Shown: positions 1 to 8,967, counted from the stretch's first letter. The stretch: DNA of 64,000 nt from Bombella apis (GCF_018221685.1 NZ_JAGJTM010000004.1:500287-564286); one strand, 5' to 3'. Notes: generated from the letters alone by a model not told the origin. Made by a program: numbers and translations.

Positions 1-986
1 TCCCGTATGCCGATGCGATGCGGGATTACGGGTCCGACAAGCCGGACCTCCGCAACCCGCTCATCATCAGGGACGTGACGGAACAGTTCGCTGACTCCGG
101 TTTCGGTCTGTTCGCCCGCATTGCAGCCTCTGGTGGCCGTGTGCGTGCCATCCCCGCACCGGGTGCGGGCAGCCGCCCCCGGGCGTTCTTCGACAAGCTC
201 AATAACTGGGCACGGGATCAGGGGGCCGGGGGCCTCGGTTACATCATTTTTGATGAGGAAGGTGGCAAGGGGCCGATCGCCAAGAACCTGGAAGCTGACC
301 GTGTCGAGAAAATCCGTGAAATCTGCGGCCTGAAGGCCGGTGATGCGGTCTTCTTTGCAGCGGGCAAGGGGGATGAGGTCGTCAAGTTCTCCGGCGTGGT
401 GCGGACGAAGGTGGCGACCGATCTGGATCTCATCGAGAAGAATGCCTTCCGCTTCTGCTGGGTCGTGGACTTCCCGATGTATGAGCGCAACGAGGAAACG
501 GGCGAGATCGACTTCTCCCACAATCCGTTCTCCATGCCGCAGGGCGGTCTGGAAGCCCTGAACACGCAGGACCCGCTGACCATCAAGGCCTATCAGTACG
601 ACATCGTCTGTAACGGTGTGGAGCTGTCCTCCGGTGCCGTGCGTAACCACCTGCCGGACGTGATGCTGCGGGCCTTCGAGATCGCCGGTTATGGCCCGGA
701 TGTGGTGGAGGCCCGCTTTGGCGGGATGCTCAATGCGTTTCGTTATGGTGCCCCGCCGCATGGTGGCGCTGCGCCGGGTGTGGACCGTATCGTCATGCTG
801 CTGGCCGATGAGCCGAACATCCGTGAGGTCATTCTCTTCCCGCTGAACCAGAGCGGTGAGGACCTGATGATGGAAGCTCCGGCTCCGGTCGAGCCTGCCC
901 GCCTGAAGGAACTTTCCCTCAAGCTGGACCTGCCCAAGCCGAAGCCCTCCGCTGGTGGCAGCAAAGCTCAGGAAAAGCAGGGCTGA
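1..986 (+). CDS. aspS: Aspartyl-tRNA synthetase, C-terminal part (5' end outside window)
   Basis: Class II aminoacyl-tRNA synthetase that charges tRNA(Asp), and in many bacteria lacking AsnRS also tRNA(Asn). The reading frame is open from base 3, before the first in-frame ATG at 18, and begins [17 protein letters not shown], the conserved stretch between the first half of the catalytic core and the GAD insertion domain. The GAD-like insert follows, and class II motif 3 is recognisable as [17 protein letters not shown]. The gene is therefore truncated only by the window edge. The tail after the catalytic core is proline- and lysine-rich, as in other alphaproteobacterial AspRS. A hairpin terminator follows about 35 bases after the TGA stop, so the gene probably ends its own transcript. 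Confidence 0.95.
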   Translation, partial: PYADAMRDYGSDKPDLRNPLIIRDVTEQFADSGFGLFARIAASGGRVRAIPAPGAGSRPRAFFDKLNNWARDQGAGGLGYIIFDEEGGKGPIAKNLEADRVEKIREICGLKAGDAVFFAAGKGDEVVKFSGVVRTKVATDLDLIEKNAFRFCWVVDFPMYERNEETGEIDFSHNPFSMPQGGLEALNTQDPLTIKAYQYDIVCNGVELSSGAVRNHLPDVMLRAFEIAGYGPDVVEARFGGMLNAFRYGAPPHGGAAPGVDRIVMLLADEPNIREVILFPLNQSGEDLMMEAPAPVEPARLKELSLKLDLPKPKPSAGGSKAQEKQG

Positions 987-1020
987 TTCTGGTTCTCTGA
1001 TCTGTTGATCTGATCCGGGC

Positions 1021-1055
1021 AAGGCTGGGGCGGCGCGATCCGCTCCGGCCTTTTT
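1021..1055 (+). terminator. Rho-independent terminator after aspS
   Basis: A 13-bp stem (1021-1033 with 1040-1052, two G-T wobbles) closes a 6-base CGCGAT loop and runs directly into a T run (1051-1055). It lies 35 bases after the aspS stop and upstream of the next gene's ribosome binding site. Confidence 0.8.
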
Positions 1056-1121
1056 CGTGTCAGGTGTTTCTTCCTGCGCCGCTCTGTCCCATTCTGGGAA
1101 AGAAAGGGAAGGAGACCTGTC

Positions 1122-1937
1122 ATGAATTTTGATGAGATCATGCCGGATTATGTGCCGGAAATTGCACCGGCCGTACGGGAGGAGGTCATGACCATCCTGC
1201 GTCAGATCGAGCGGGACCATGATGTTGACATCCTGTTCGCCGTGGAGAGCGGCAGCCGTGCCTGGGGCTTTCCCTCACCGGACAGTGACTACGATGTCCG
1301 CTTCATCTACCGTCACAGGCTGGACTGGTACCTGTCCCTGAAGCCGGGCCGGGACGTGATCGAGCTGCCCATTTCCGATGATCTGGACGTGAATGGCTGG
1401 GACCTGCGCAAGGCCCTGAACCTGCTGACGAAACCCAATCCAACCCTGATGGAGTGGCTGGTCAGCCCGGTGCGTTATCTGTGGCGGGAGGAAGCGGATG
1501 AGCTGGCTGCTTTTGCCAGACAGGTCGAAGCTGGACTGAGCTGCCAGCTTCACTACCTGAATCTGGGCCGCAACAGCTGGAGACGGGCGATCCGGGAGGA
1601 TGGCAGCACGCATTACAAGCGGCTCTTCTATGCACTTCGTCCAGCCATGGCCTTACGCTGGATGCGCCTGCATGAGCATGGCCAGCCTCCGATGAACTTT
1701 CAGGCCCTCTGTCAGGGCTGCGACCTTCCGGCCGCCGTGCTCAGGCCCATCCGGGAGCTGCTGCACCTCAAGTCCAGAAGCCGGGAGCAGCAGAGCGGCC
1801 CCTCCATTCCTGCCGTGAATGAGCTGATCGAAGCCGAATTCGCCCATGCCGAGGCCATGACCCTGCCAAGGCCGGGCATGGACGTGCATGAGCAGGCCGA
1901 AGCCTTGTTTCGGAAGCTGGTGAAAGCCGAGTTCTAG
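1122..1937 (+). CDS. RlaP-like nucleotidyltransferase (DNA polymerase beta superfamily)
   Basis: A 271-residue protein with the nucleotidyltransferase signature: GSRAWGF (44-50) supplies the glycine-serine of the fold and DSDYDVR (54-60) the DxD metal-binding pair at D56 and D58. This arrangement, followed by an aromatic-rich helical C-terminal half, matches the YcgL/RlaP family (COG3541), named from association with RNA-repair ligases in some genomes. No ligase, Hen1 or Pnkp partner is nearby, so an RNA-repair role is not supported by context and the substrate is unknown. A strong GGAAGGAG Shine-Dalgarno sits 6 bases before the ATG. It is preceded by the aspS terminator and converges on xthA, sharing the four bases CTAG so that both genes stop with TAG in the same palindrome. 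Confidence 0.8.
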   Translation: MNFDEIMPDYVPEIAPAVREEVMTILRQIERDHDVDILFAVESGSRAWGFPSPDSDYDVRFIYRHRLDWYLSLKPGRDVIELPISDDLDVNGWDLRKALNLLTKPNPTLMEWLVSPVRYLWREEADELAAFARQVEAGLSCQLHYLNLGRNSWRRAIREDGSTHYKRLFYALRPAMALRWMRLHEHGQPPMNFQALCQGCDLPAAVLRPIRELLHLKSRSREQQSGPSIPAVNELIEAEFAHAEAMTLPRPGMDVHEQAEALFRKLVKAEF

Positions 1938-2704
1938 GAAAGGCTGACCACTACCGGCACATGGTCGGATGGCTTTTCCCGTCCCCGTTCGTCCTTGTCG
2001 ATGGTGAAGCCGGTCAGGCGGTCGGCAAGGCGGGGGGAGAGCAGGGCATGGTCGATCCGCAGGCCGGAATTGCGCTGGTAGGCTCCCGCCTGATAGTCCC
2101 AGAACGTGTAATGCCGCCCAGCAGGGTGCAGGCAGCGCAAGGCGTCCGTCAGGCCGGACCAGAGAAGGCGGCGGAAGCCCGCACGGCTTTCCGGGCGGAG
2201 CAGGGCATCGTCCGGGGACAGGGCCTTGGGGGCGTAATCCTCTTCTGTCGGGCAGACATTGTAATCCCCGATGAAGGCAAAGGATCGTCCCTCTTTCTGC
2301 AGGGTCAGGGACCGCTGGTGCAGGGCCTCAAGAAAGTTCAGCTTCTTGGCGAAACCGGCGTCCCCGCCTGAATTGCCATTGGGCAGGTAGAGATTGCCGA
2401 TGGTGACCCCTTCAAGCTCCGTCTCGATGTAGCGGGCCTCGTCACTCTCGAAGCCGGGCAGATGATCGGTCGTGACGGTCAGAGGGACACGGCTGATGAG
2501 AGCCACCCCATTATAGGCCTTCTGCCCCGCCACGGCGACGTGAAATCCGGCTTCCTCAAAGAGTTTCGGAAACTGGTGCGCCTCGCACTTGATCTCCTGA
2601 AGGCACAGCAGGGTGCAGTCCGGGTTACGGTCCAGCCAGTCCTTTACCAGATGGGCACGGGTGCGGATGGAGTTGATGTTCCAGCTGGCAAAGGTCAGGG
2701 ACAT
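1934..2704 (-). CDS. xthA: Exodeoxyribonuclease III (AP endonuclease)
   Basis: Endonuclease/exonuclease/phosphatase-fold enzyme of base-excision repair that cleaves 5' to abasic sites and degrades 3' ends of duplex DNA. The 256-residue protein begins with the family's FASWNINSIRTR block (metal-binding Asn), followed by LQEIKCE (metal-binding Glu), GDYNVCP (Asp/Asn pair) and a C-terminal SDHVPVV with the catalytic Asp-His. The length is typical for bacterial XthA. It lies 27 bases downstream of erpA on the same strand, so the two are probably co-transcribed. Its stop overlaps that of the convergent nucleotidyltransferase gene. Confidence 0.95.
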   Translation of the reverse strand: MSLTFASWNINSIRTRAHLVKDWLDRNPDCTLLCLQEIKCEAHQFPKLFEEAGFHVAVAGQKAYNGVALISRVPLTVTTDHLPGFESDEARYIETELEGVTIGNLYLPNGNSGGDAGFAKKLNFLEALHQRSLTLQKEGRSFAFIGDYNVCPTEEDYAPKALSPDDALLRPESRAGFRRLLWSGLTDALRCLHPAGRHYTFWDYQAGAYQRNSGLRIDHALLSPRLADRLTGFTIDKDERGREKPSDHVPVVVSLS

Positions 2705-2731
2705 GGGGTGGAGGGCCTCCAGAGTGAAAAG

Positions 2732-3067
2732 TCAGGCGAGGGAGAAGCTGCTGCCACACCCGCAGGATGAGGCGGCGTTGGGGTTGTTGACGGTGAAATG
2801 GGCACCCATCAGCTTGTCGATGAAGTCCAGCTCGGCCCCTTCCAGAAGGTCGAAGCTGACGGGGTCGATGAACACGCGGGCCCCGTCCTTTTCGATCAGA
2901 TGGTCACCAGCCTCTTTCTCCCGCACCAGTTTGAACTGGTACTGGAAGCCATTGCATCCTCCGGCGAGAACGGACACACGCAGGGCCATGCCGTCCGGTT
3001 CGGACTGCTGGCTGATGATCTCTGCAATGCGGGCAGCTGCCGCCCCTGAAATGCTAAAATCGGCCAC
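2732..3067 (-). CDS. erpA: Iron-sulfur cluster insertion protein (ErpA/IscA family)
   Basis: A-type carrier that delivers Fe-S clusters to apo-proteins. The 111-residue HesB-fold protein keeps the three ligand cysteines: C38 in GGCNGFQY and the C-terminal pair C102 and C104 in SCGCG. I chose the GTG at 3067 because GGAG lies 7 bases upstream. An in-frame TTG at 3073 is possible but would sit almost on that ribosome binding site. The gene heads a short unit with xthA and is divergent from dgt across a 145-base promoter region. Assignment to ErpA rather than IscA is by similarity of the N-terminal half and the absence of other isc/suf genes nearby, so the exact paralogue is less certain than the family. 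Confidence 0.88.
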   Translation of the reverse strand: MADFSISGAAAARIAEIISQQSEPDGMALRVSVLAGGCNGFQYQFKLVREKEAGDHLIEKDGARVFIDPVSFDLLEGAELDFIDKLMGAHFTVNNPNAASSCGCGSSFSLA

Positions 3068-3128
3068 GGACAATCTCCATAATCATCACAAAATTTCACG
3101 CCATTGCAGCATACATGGCGGAGAGATG

Positions 3129-3157
3129 TTGACACTATAAGGCCGGCCGCCAAGAAT
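3129..3157 (+). promoter_or_regulatory. Candidate sigma-70 promoter for dgt
   Basis: A perfect -35 TTGACA (3129-3134) is followed after 17 bases by AAGAAT (3152-3157), four of six matches to the -10 consensus. It points toward dgt and leaves a leader of about 50 bases before the chosen ATG. Confidence 0.5.
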
Positions 3158-3212
3158 CGAAACCGGAAAGGCTGTATGCTTCGTGCGGCCCGCTCGGATA
3201 TGGGGATGGCAG

Positions 3213-4388
3213 ATGGAAATGGCCAGATACGCAGTGCAGCGGCAGGGTGCCCGTGGGCGTCAGTTCACGGAGGAGGAGAGCCAGACCCGCACGCCGTGGC
3301 AGCGTGACAGGGACAGGGTGCTTCATTCATCCGGTTTCCGTCAGCTGCAGTACAAGACGCAGGTCTTCCTCAATCACGAGGGGGATTTCTTCCGTACCCG
3401 CCTGACCCATTCGCTGGAAGTTGCCCAGATTTCCCGTTCCATTGCCCGGACACTCGGTGTCAACGAGGACCTTGCGGAGGTGATCGCCCTGGCGCATGAC
3501 CTTGGCCATACGCCTTTCGGTCATGCCGGTGAGGATGCGTTGCAGGCCGCCATGAAGGACTGGGGCGGGTTCGACCACAATATCCAGTCCCTCCGGCAGG
3601 TCACCGAGATCGAGGCCCGCTATCATGGTTTCGACGGCCTCAACCTGACATGGGAAACGCTGGAGGGGCTGGCGAAACATCACGGGCCTGTCCGCCGTCC
3701 TGCACCGTGGCTGGCCAGTTTTGATGGGCGCTACCCGCTGGAACTCTCCAGCCATGCCTCCGTGGAAGCGCAGATCGCCGCCATCTGTGACGACGTGGCC
3801 TATCACGGGCATGACCTTGATGATGGTCTCCGTGCCGGTCTTCTGAGTTTTGAGGACATCGAGGCGGTTCCCCTGCTGAAAACCTGCCTCGAGGAGGCCC
3901 GGTCTCTGAACTGGTCAGGGCATGGAGCGTTCGACCGTGACCAGCGTATCCGTCATGAAACGGTCCGGCGTGTCATCAATCGGCTCGTCAGCGACCTGAT
4001 TGAACAGAGCCGGAAAGCTCTGGATGAGCTGAAGCCGCAGAGTGCCGATGACGTACGCCATGCGGGTCGTGCCATCGTCGAATTTTCTCCGGAAATGGCA
4101 GACCGGAACAAGGAAATCCGCACATTCCTTCACGCCCGGATGTATCGCCACTGGCGTGTCCGGCGGATGACCCGCAAGGCCCGCATCGCTCTGGCCGACA
4201 TATGTGCCATTCTGGGGGATGAGCCGGAACTTCTGCCCACGCCCTGGCAGGAGCTGGCCCTGGAGCGGCGACGTGCAGGCAACGAGGCTGCTGCACGTCG
4301 TGTCGTGGCTGATTATATTGCCGGGATGACAGACCGTTTCGCCATGGAGGAACATCGCCGCCTGATGGACCTGTCCGTTCTGGGGTAA
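3213..4388 (+). CDS. dgt: Deoxyguanosinetriphosphate triphosphohydrolase-like protein
   Basis: HD-domain dNTP triphosphohydrolase that removes triphosphate from dNTPs and so tunes the DNA precursor pool. After an N-terminal TPWQRDRDRVLHSSGFRQLQ block comes RTRLTHSLEV, carrying the first metal histidine (about residue 66), and then HDLGHTPFGH with the HD pair near residues 95-96. A further conserved Asp occurs in ICDDVAYHGHD. I prefer the ATG at 3213. The reading frame opens from a GTG at 3183, but the extra ten residues are not expected from the family, which normally starts close to an MARYAV-type sequence. Length (391 residues) fits the non-tetrameric, regulator-type alphaproteobacterial Dgt subfamily. 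It is divergent from erpA and precedes argS by 180 bases. Confidence 0.92.
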   Translation: MEMARYAVQRQGARGRQFTEEESQTRTPWQRDRDRVLHSSGFRQLQYKTQVFLNHEGDFFRTRLTHSLEVAQISRSIARTLGVNEDLAEVIALAHDLGHTPFGHAGEDALQAAMKDWGGFDHNIQSLRQVTEIEARYHGFDGLNLTWETLEGLAKHHGPVRRPAPWLASFDGRYPLELSSHASVEAQIAAICDDVAYHGHDLDDGLRAGLLSFEDIEAVPLLKTCLEEARSLNWSGHGAFDRDQRIRHETVRRVINRLVSDLIEQSRKALDELKPQSADDVRHAGRAIVEFSPEMADRNKEIRTFLHARMYRHWRVRRMTRKARIALADICAILGDEPELLPTPWQELALERRRAGNEAAARRVVADYIAGMTDRFAMEEHRRLMDLSVLG

Positions 4389-4434
4389 GAGGTTGCAAGA
4401 ATCGCCTGTTCTGGCAGCGAGTGCCTGCTGGGCT

Positions 4435-4464
4435 GTTCCAAAAAGAGGCGGTGGCTTTTATAGT
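4435..4464 (+). promoter_or_regulatory. Weak candidate promoter upstream of argS
   Basis: A good -10 match, TATAGT (4459-4464), lies about 100 bases before argS with only a poor -35 (GTTCCA, 4435-4440) at 18 bases. The rest of the 180-base dgt-argS gap holds no clear terminator apart from a short CCCC/GGGG hairpin near 4521-4534. Confidence 0.3.
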
Positions 4465-4568
4465 GGCACGGAACAAGGATGGCAGGCAGTTCTGGTGGCC
4501 TGTCATGTAGTGGATCATGACCCCCTTTCAGGGGATTTTGACAGGTTGGATAGAGAAAGTTGCAGAAT

Positions 4569-6380
4569 ATGGCCGGCATTGCCCCGACAGCATCATCCCC
4601 GGATTGTCTTTTCGCCATCATGCGGGAGAAGGTCGTAACAGCTCTCAAGGCCGTTCTGCCAGACCTGCCGGACGATGTCGCAGCCCGGGTGGAGGTCACG
4701 CCTCCCCGTGATGCCGCCCATGGGGACATGGCCACCAATGCCGCCCTGCTGGCCGCCAAGCCCGCAAAGCGCAAGCCGTTCGAAATCGCCAGGGAGCTGG
4801 TGGCCGAGCTGGCCGCCCTGCCGGAGATCGCCCATGTGGAGATGGCCGGTCCGGGCTTCGTGAACATGACGCTGAAGCCGGAGCTGTTTCACGATGTCGC
4901 CCGGGCCGTGCTGAAGCGTGGGGCCGCCTATGGGCGGTCCACCCTCGGGGCGGGGCGCCGTGCCAATGTGGAATATGTGTCCGCCAACCCGACAGGCCCG
5001 ATGCATGTCGGTCATTGCCGTGGTGCTGTTGTGGGGGATGCGCTGGCCAACCTGCTGGAGGCGGCAGGTTTCAGGGTCACACGGGAGTATTATGTCAATG
5101 ATGCCGGGGCACAGGTCATCGCCCTGACATGGGCCGCCTACTGGCGCTACCTTCAGGCCATCGGTACGGATATTCCTGCCGAGGAATTCGGAGAGCTGGC
5201 ACCCAGCGGCCTGCAATATCAGGGTGAGTATCTCATTGCCGTCGGGCAGGCACTGGCCGAAAAGCATGGTCGCTCCCTCGCATCTGCCGATGGTGGCGTG
5301 GCCTCGGTAGACACATGGTTCGGGACCGTCCGTGCGGAAGCCCTTGAGCACATGATGGGCATGATCCGGGATGACCTTGCCGCTCTGGGTATCCATCACG
5401 AGATTTTCAGCAGCGAGGCCGAAGTGCTGAAGAGCGGCGAGGTTGATGCCGCCATTGCCAGCCTTGAGACGCGTGGCCTGCTTTACGAAGGCGTGCTGGA
5501 GCCCCCCAAGGGCAAGAAGCTGGAAGACTGGGAAGCCCGCCCGCAGACGCTGTTCCGTTCCACCGAATTCGGTGACGATCAGGACCGTGCCCTGCGGAAG
5601 TCTGACGGGTCCAACACCTACTTCGCCAATGATGTCGGCTATCACGCCCGCAAGGCGTCCCGCTCCGATCTGCTGATCGATGTTCTGGGAGCTGACCATG
5701 GCGGGTATGTCTCCCGCATGAGGGCTGCCGTCGCCGCCCTGACGGAAGGGAAGACGGATTTTGAGGTCGTCATGTGCCAGATCGTCCGTGTGGTGAAGGA
5801 CGGTGAGCCGGTGCGCATGTCCAAGCGGGCCGGGACCTTCGTCACGCTGCGGGATCTGATTGATGAGGTGGGCCGGGATGCCGTGCGCTTCACCATGCTG
5901 ACCCGCAAGGCCGATGCGCAGATGGAGTTCGACCTGAACGCCGTCGTGGCGCAGACCCGGGACAACCCGGTCTTCTACGTCAACTATGCCCATGCACGCT
6001 GCCGGTCCGTCCTGCGGTTGGGAGAAGAAACCTATGGTGCCGCCGCCGTGACGGACGAGGCGCTCGCCGGGCAGGACCTGTCCATCCTGACGGCGGATGA
6101 GGAGCTGGCCGTCCTGCGCCGCATTGCCAGCCTGCCACGGCAGGTCGAGGCTGCCGCTCTTGCCCGGGAGCCGCACCGCATCGCCACATACTGCATCGAT
6201 CTGGCATCGGACTTCCATGCGCTCTGGAACCGGGGACGTGAGGAAACCAGCCTGCGTTTTATCCAGGATGATGCACCGGAGGCCAGCAAGGCCCGGCTGG
6301 CCCTCGTGGCCGCCATTGCCTCAACATTGCGGATCGGCCTTGGCATCCTTGGTGTCGAAGCCGTAGAGGAGCTGCGCTGA
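4569..6380 (+). CDS. argS: Arginyl-tRNA synthetase
   Basis: Class I synthetase charging tRNA(Arg). The 603-residue protein has the N-terminal Add-1 tRNA-recognition domain, the HIGH-like HVGH inside SANPTGPMHVGHCRGA, YYVNDAGAQ, a KMSKS-like MSKRAGT, and the helical anticodon-binding domain with the NPVFYVNYAHARC segment. The ATG at 4569 is chosen over an in-frame TTG at 4560 and an internal ATG at 4620, because a GAGAAAG purine stretch precedes it and homologues carry a comparable N-terminus. It starts the cluster argS-SPOR-scpAB-tatBC-serS, with the SPOR gene beginning 3 bases after its stop. A 541-codon open frame on the opposite strand is a composition artefact. Confidence 0.96.
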   Translation: MAGIAPTASSPDCLFAIMREKVVTALKAVLPDLPDDVAARVEVTPPRDAAHGDMATNAALLAAKPAKRKPFEIARELVAELAALPEIAHVEMAGPGFVNMTLKPELFHDVARAVLKRGAAYGRSTLGAGRRANVEYVSANPTGPMHVGHCRGAVVGDALANLLEAAGFRVTREYYVNDAGAQVIALTWAAYWRYLQAIGTDIPAEEFGELAPSGLQYQGEYLIAVGQALAEKHGRSLASADGGVASVDTWFGTVRAEALEHMMGMIRDDLAALGIHHEIFSSEAEVLKSGEVDAAIASLETRGLLYEGVLEPPKGKKLEDWEARPQTLFRSTEFGDDQDRALRKSDGSNTYFANDVGYHARKASRSDLLIDVLGADHGGYVSRMRAAVAALTEGKTDFEVVMCQIVRVVKDGEPVRMSKRAGTFVTLRDLIDEVGRDAVRFTMLTRKADAQMEFDLNAVVAQTRDNPVFYVNYAHARCRSVLRLGEETYGAAAVTDEALAGQDLSILTADEELAVLRRIASLPRQVEAAALAREPHRIATYCIDLASDFHALWNRGREETSLRFIQDDAPEASKARLALVAAIASTLRIGLGILGVEAVEELR

Positions 6381-6383
6381 ACC

Positions 6384-7562
6384 ATGTCCATGCCGGACGA
6401 TCACCATAACGACATAGCGCCCCCTCAGGCTGATGACCGCCTGGGGGGAGGAAGCCGCAGGCCGCCCCGCAGTCGCCCTGATGAATCTCGGGGAGAACGG
6501 GCCGAGGTACGGTCAGGCCTGCTGGCGTCGCTCATGGGGGGGCAGTCCGGCACACGGGGATTGATGCTGCTTGGCGTGATCGGGGCTGCGTTGCTGCTGG
6601 GGATTGGTGGGGTCTGGAGCTGGATGGCCAGCCATCATCCGTCTGGTGTTCCGGTCATCGGTCCGCCACCTTACCCTGTGAAGGATCGTCCGGCTGATCC
6701 GGGTGGCATGATGGTCATGGGTGATGACACCACGAAGAGCGATGTGACCGGTCGTGGAGCCGTGCATCTGGCTCCCCCGCCTGAACAGCCGGATGCCAGC
6801 CTGCTGGCCGGTCGTCTGGCACCGTCCGCCTCCGGGCCTGGGGCGGGAGAAGCGGCCCAGAAGGTAGCGTCTGCCAATAGCGGACCGGCAGGGGATGCAG
6901 TGTCGCCCGGGAAACAGGTGGCTGCCTCCGGAGGGGACGCGGATGCTGGAAAAGGTGGCGTGACCCAGGGCGGGGACATCCAGAGCACGTCCCTGCCGCC
7001 AGATGATACGGCGGATCAGACGGCAAAGGGAGATGTGGCGGATAAGGGGGCGTCCTCAGCCACAGTGTCCGCGCCGAAGAAGCGTGAGCCATCATCCGAT
7101 GCTGGGGATGAGGCCGATGAGGCGGACAACAGCCCGGATGAGGCCAGCAGCAGGGTGGAGACGCCAAAGCGGAAGGCACCGCTGGCCCGCAAGGCTGCTG
7201 GGGATGATGTGTCTGATGAGGCGTTGCCGCCGCCTGTACCCGCCCGGGCAAAGCCTGCCACCCCGATGGTGTCTTCTGAGGGACCTCGCAGAAAGGCTGC
7301 TGAAACAGGTGCGGCAGGGCGGTATGAGGTCCAGCTTGCTGCTCTGGCCAGTGAGGATCAGGCCCGGCAGGAATGGAGCCGCCTGCGCCACAGGCTGCCC
7401 GACCTTCTGGGAGGGTATGATCCGGTCTACCGGAAGGTGGAACGGGACGGGAAAACCTTCATTCGGCTGCGCATAGGCGGGTTCGAAGACAGGGCGGCGG
7501 CACGCCAGCTCTGTGTCCGGCTGCATGCACAGGCACAGGCCTGCGCCGTGGCGACGAACTGA
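6384..7562 (+). CDS. SPOR-domain cell-division-associated membrane protein
   Basis: A 392-residue bitopic membrane protein. A cytoplasmic, charged N-terminus (1-58) is followed by one membrane segment (about 59-81), a long low-complexity periplasmic linker rich in Asp, Ala, Pro and Lys (about 85-312), and a C-terminal SPOR domain (about 314-390, starting RYEVQLAAL and ending CVRLHAQAQACAV). SPOR domains bind glycan strands stripped of stem peptides at the septum, so the protein probably localises to division sites. The position directly after argS (3-base gap) and before scpA is conserved in alphaproteobacteria. There, a nagZ gene usually sits between the SPOR gene and scpA; here the gap is only 18 bases, so nagZ is missing. 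A second in-frame ATG at 6390 is an alternative start. Confidence 0.88.
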   Translation: MSMPDDHHNDIAPPQADDRLGGGSRRPPRSRPDESRGERAEVRSGLLASLMGGQSGTRGLMLLGVIGAALLLGIGGVWSWMASHHPSGVPVIGPPPYPVKDRPADPGGMMVMGDDTTKSDVTGRGAVHLAPPPEQPDASLLAGRLAPSASGPGAGEAAQKVASANSGPAGDAVSPGKQVAASGGDADAGKGGVTQGGDIQSTSLPPDDTADQTAKGDVADKGASSATVSAPKKREPSSDAGDEADEADNSPDEASSRVETPKRKAPLARKAAGDDVSDEALPPPVPARAKPATPMVSSEGPRRKAAETGAAGRYEVQLAALASEDQARQEWSRLRHRLPDLLGGYDPVYRKVERDGKTFIRLRIGGFEDRAAARQLCVRLHAQAQACAVATN

Positions 7563-7580
7563 TCGTGGCAGCATCAGCCA

Positions 7581-8342
7581 GTGAGTGACGCATTGCATCT
7601 CGTGCTGGAGGGATTCGAGGGACCGCTGGACCTTCTGCTTGACCTTGCACGTTCCCAGAAGGTGGACCTCCAGCAGATTTCCATTCTCCAGCTCAGTGAG
7701 CAGTATCTGGAGGTTGTGGAGCGGGCCCGGCAGGGGGCGGCGGCGCTGCGGCTGGAAATTGCGGCGGACTGGCTCGTCATGGCAGCCTGGCTGGCGTGGC
7801 TGAAGTCCCGCCTTCTTCTGCCCTCGGCCGAGCAGGATGATGAAGCGGAGGATGCTGCGGGCCAGCTGCATGAGCGGTTGATCGACCTGGAGCAGATGCA
7901 CCGGGCGGCCGCCTGGCTGGAGGAACAGCCACGGCTGGGACGGGATGTTTTCGCCCGGGCCGAGGCGGAAAATCACACACGGATTGAAATGGCACCGCTG
8001 AAGGGGGATGTGCCGTCCCTTGTTCTGGCCTATCTGGCGGCACGGCGGCGGGGAGGGCGCAAGCGGACCTATTCCCCCCGTGTGGCACGGTACTGGAGTG
8101 CCCAGCAGGCGCGGGAGGCTCTGGCCCGCCTGCTGGGGCGCAGGCGGGTGGCAGGCTGGCAGTCCCTGACAGATGTTCTGCCAGAGCTGATGGAAGGTGG
8201 AGCGCTGGAGAAGCGGGCTGCTTTGGCCGGTGCCCTGATGGCCGGGCTGGAAATGGCCCGTGGCGGCAGGCTGGAGCTGCGGCAGGACAGGGCCTTCGGC
8301 ACTATTGAATGGCGGGAAAGAGAGGAGACCGGGCATGAATGA
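7581..8342 (+). CDS. scpA: Segregation and condensation protein A
   Basis: Kleisin subunit that bridges the SMC dimer heads in the SMC-ScpAB condensin and promotes chromosome compaction and segregation. The 253-residue protein begins LHLVLEGFEGPLDLLLDLA, the strongly conserved N-terminal kleisin signature, and continues with the KSRLLLP segment. The C-terminal part carries the winged-helix-like region ending in TIEWREREETGHE. The start is GTG at 7581 with only a weak ribosome binding site, suggesting translational coupling to the preceding SPOR gene. It overlaps scpB by 8 bases. No smc gene is in the window. Confidence 0.94.
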   Translation: MSDALHLVLEGFEGPLDLLLDLARSQKVDLQQISILQLSEQYLEVVERARQGAAALRLEIAADWLVMAAWLAWLKSRLLLPSAEQDDEAEDAAGQLHERLIDLEQMHRAAAWLEEQPRLGRDVFARAEAENHTRIEMAPLKGDVPSLVLAYLAARRRGGRKRTYSPRVARYWSAQQAREALARLLGRRRVAGWQSLTDVLPELMEGGALEKRAALAGALMAGLEMARGGRLELRQDRAFGTIEWREREETGHE

Positions 8343-8967
8343 GAGAGGGCCAGCCTTTCAGCAGCTCCCGCCGGACATGGCCGGGCAGGATGAGTTTGCC
8401 AGAGCTGTAAGCCTCGTGGAGGCTCTGCTTTTTGCCAGTGCAGGGCCGGTGACGGCCAGCAGCATTGTGGGGCTTCTGCGGGAGCAGGGGCTGGAGGCAC
8501 AGGCCGACAGTCCGGGTGCCGTGCTGGATGGGGTAGCCCAGCGGTACAGGGGCCATGCGGTGGAGCTTCAGGCCATTTCCGGTGGCTGGCAGTTTCGGAC
8601 GAGAGCCATGTTCGGCCCGGCTCTGGCACGGGTGATCGAGCGGCCGAGACGGCTGAGCCAGGGGACACTGGAGGCTCTGGCCATCGTGGCCTATCACCAG
8701 CCCTGCACCCGGGTGGAGATCGAGACGATCCGCGGGGTCCGGCTGGGGCAGAGCATTCTTGATACATTGCTGGAGGAAGGGCTGATCACGCCCAAGGGTC
8801 GCAAGGAGGTACCGGGCCGTCCCGTACTGTGGGGAACGACGCCCCAGTTCCTGAAACTGTTTGGCCTTGCAAGCCTTGCAGACCTGCCCCGTAGGGAGGA
8901 ATTGCTTTTCGAGCCTTCTTCCGATGGGGCGGGAACTGGGCTAGAAGACACCATACAGCCTTCATGA
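8335..8967 (+). CDS. scpB: Segregation and condensation protein B
   Basis: Winged-helix dimer that binds ScpA in the SMC-ScpAB complex. The 210-residue protein contains VEALLFASAGPVTA, a hallmark of the first winged helix, and LSQGTLEALAIVAYHQP followed by TRVEIETIRGV of the second, ending in GRPVLWGTTPQFLKLFGL. The frame is open much further upstream, but the ATG at 8335, within the last codons of scpA and preceded by AGAGGAGA, gives the expected N-terminus. This is the usual scpA-scpB overlap. The tatB start follows 16 bases after the stop, leaving no room for the tatA gene that commonly stands here. Confidence 0.94.
   Translation: MNERGPAFQQLPPDMAGQDEFARAVSLVEALLFASAGPVTASSIVGLLREQGLEAQADSPGAVLDGVAQRYRGHAVELQAISGGWQFRTRAMFGPALARVIERPRRLSQGTLEALAIVAYHQPCTRVEIETIRGVRLGQSILDTLLEEGLITPKGRKEVPGRPVLWGTTPQFLKLFGLASLADLPRREELLFEPSSDGAGTGLEDTIQPS

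Noticed and set aside
4593..6218. A 541-codon open frame on the minus strand opposite argS
   Set aside because: It mirrors argS codons in a GC-rich genome, has no family motifs and no ribosome binding site. argS itself has all ArgRS motifs.
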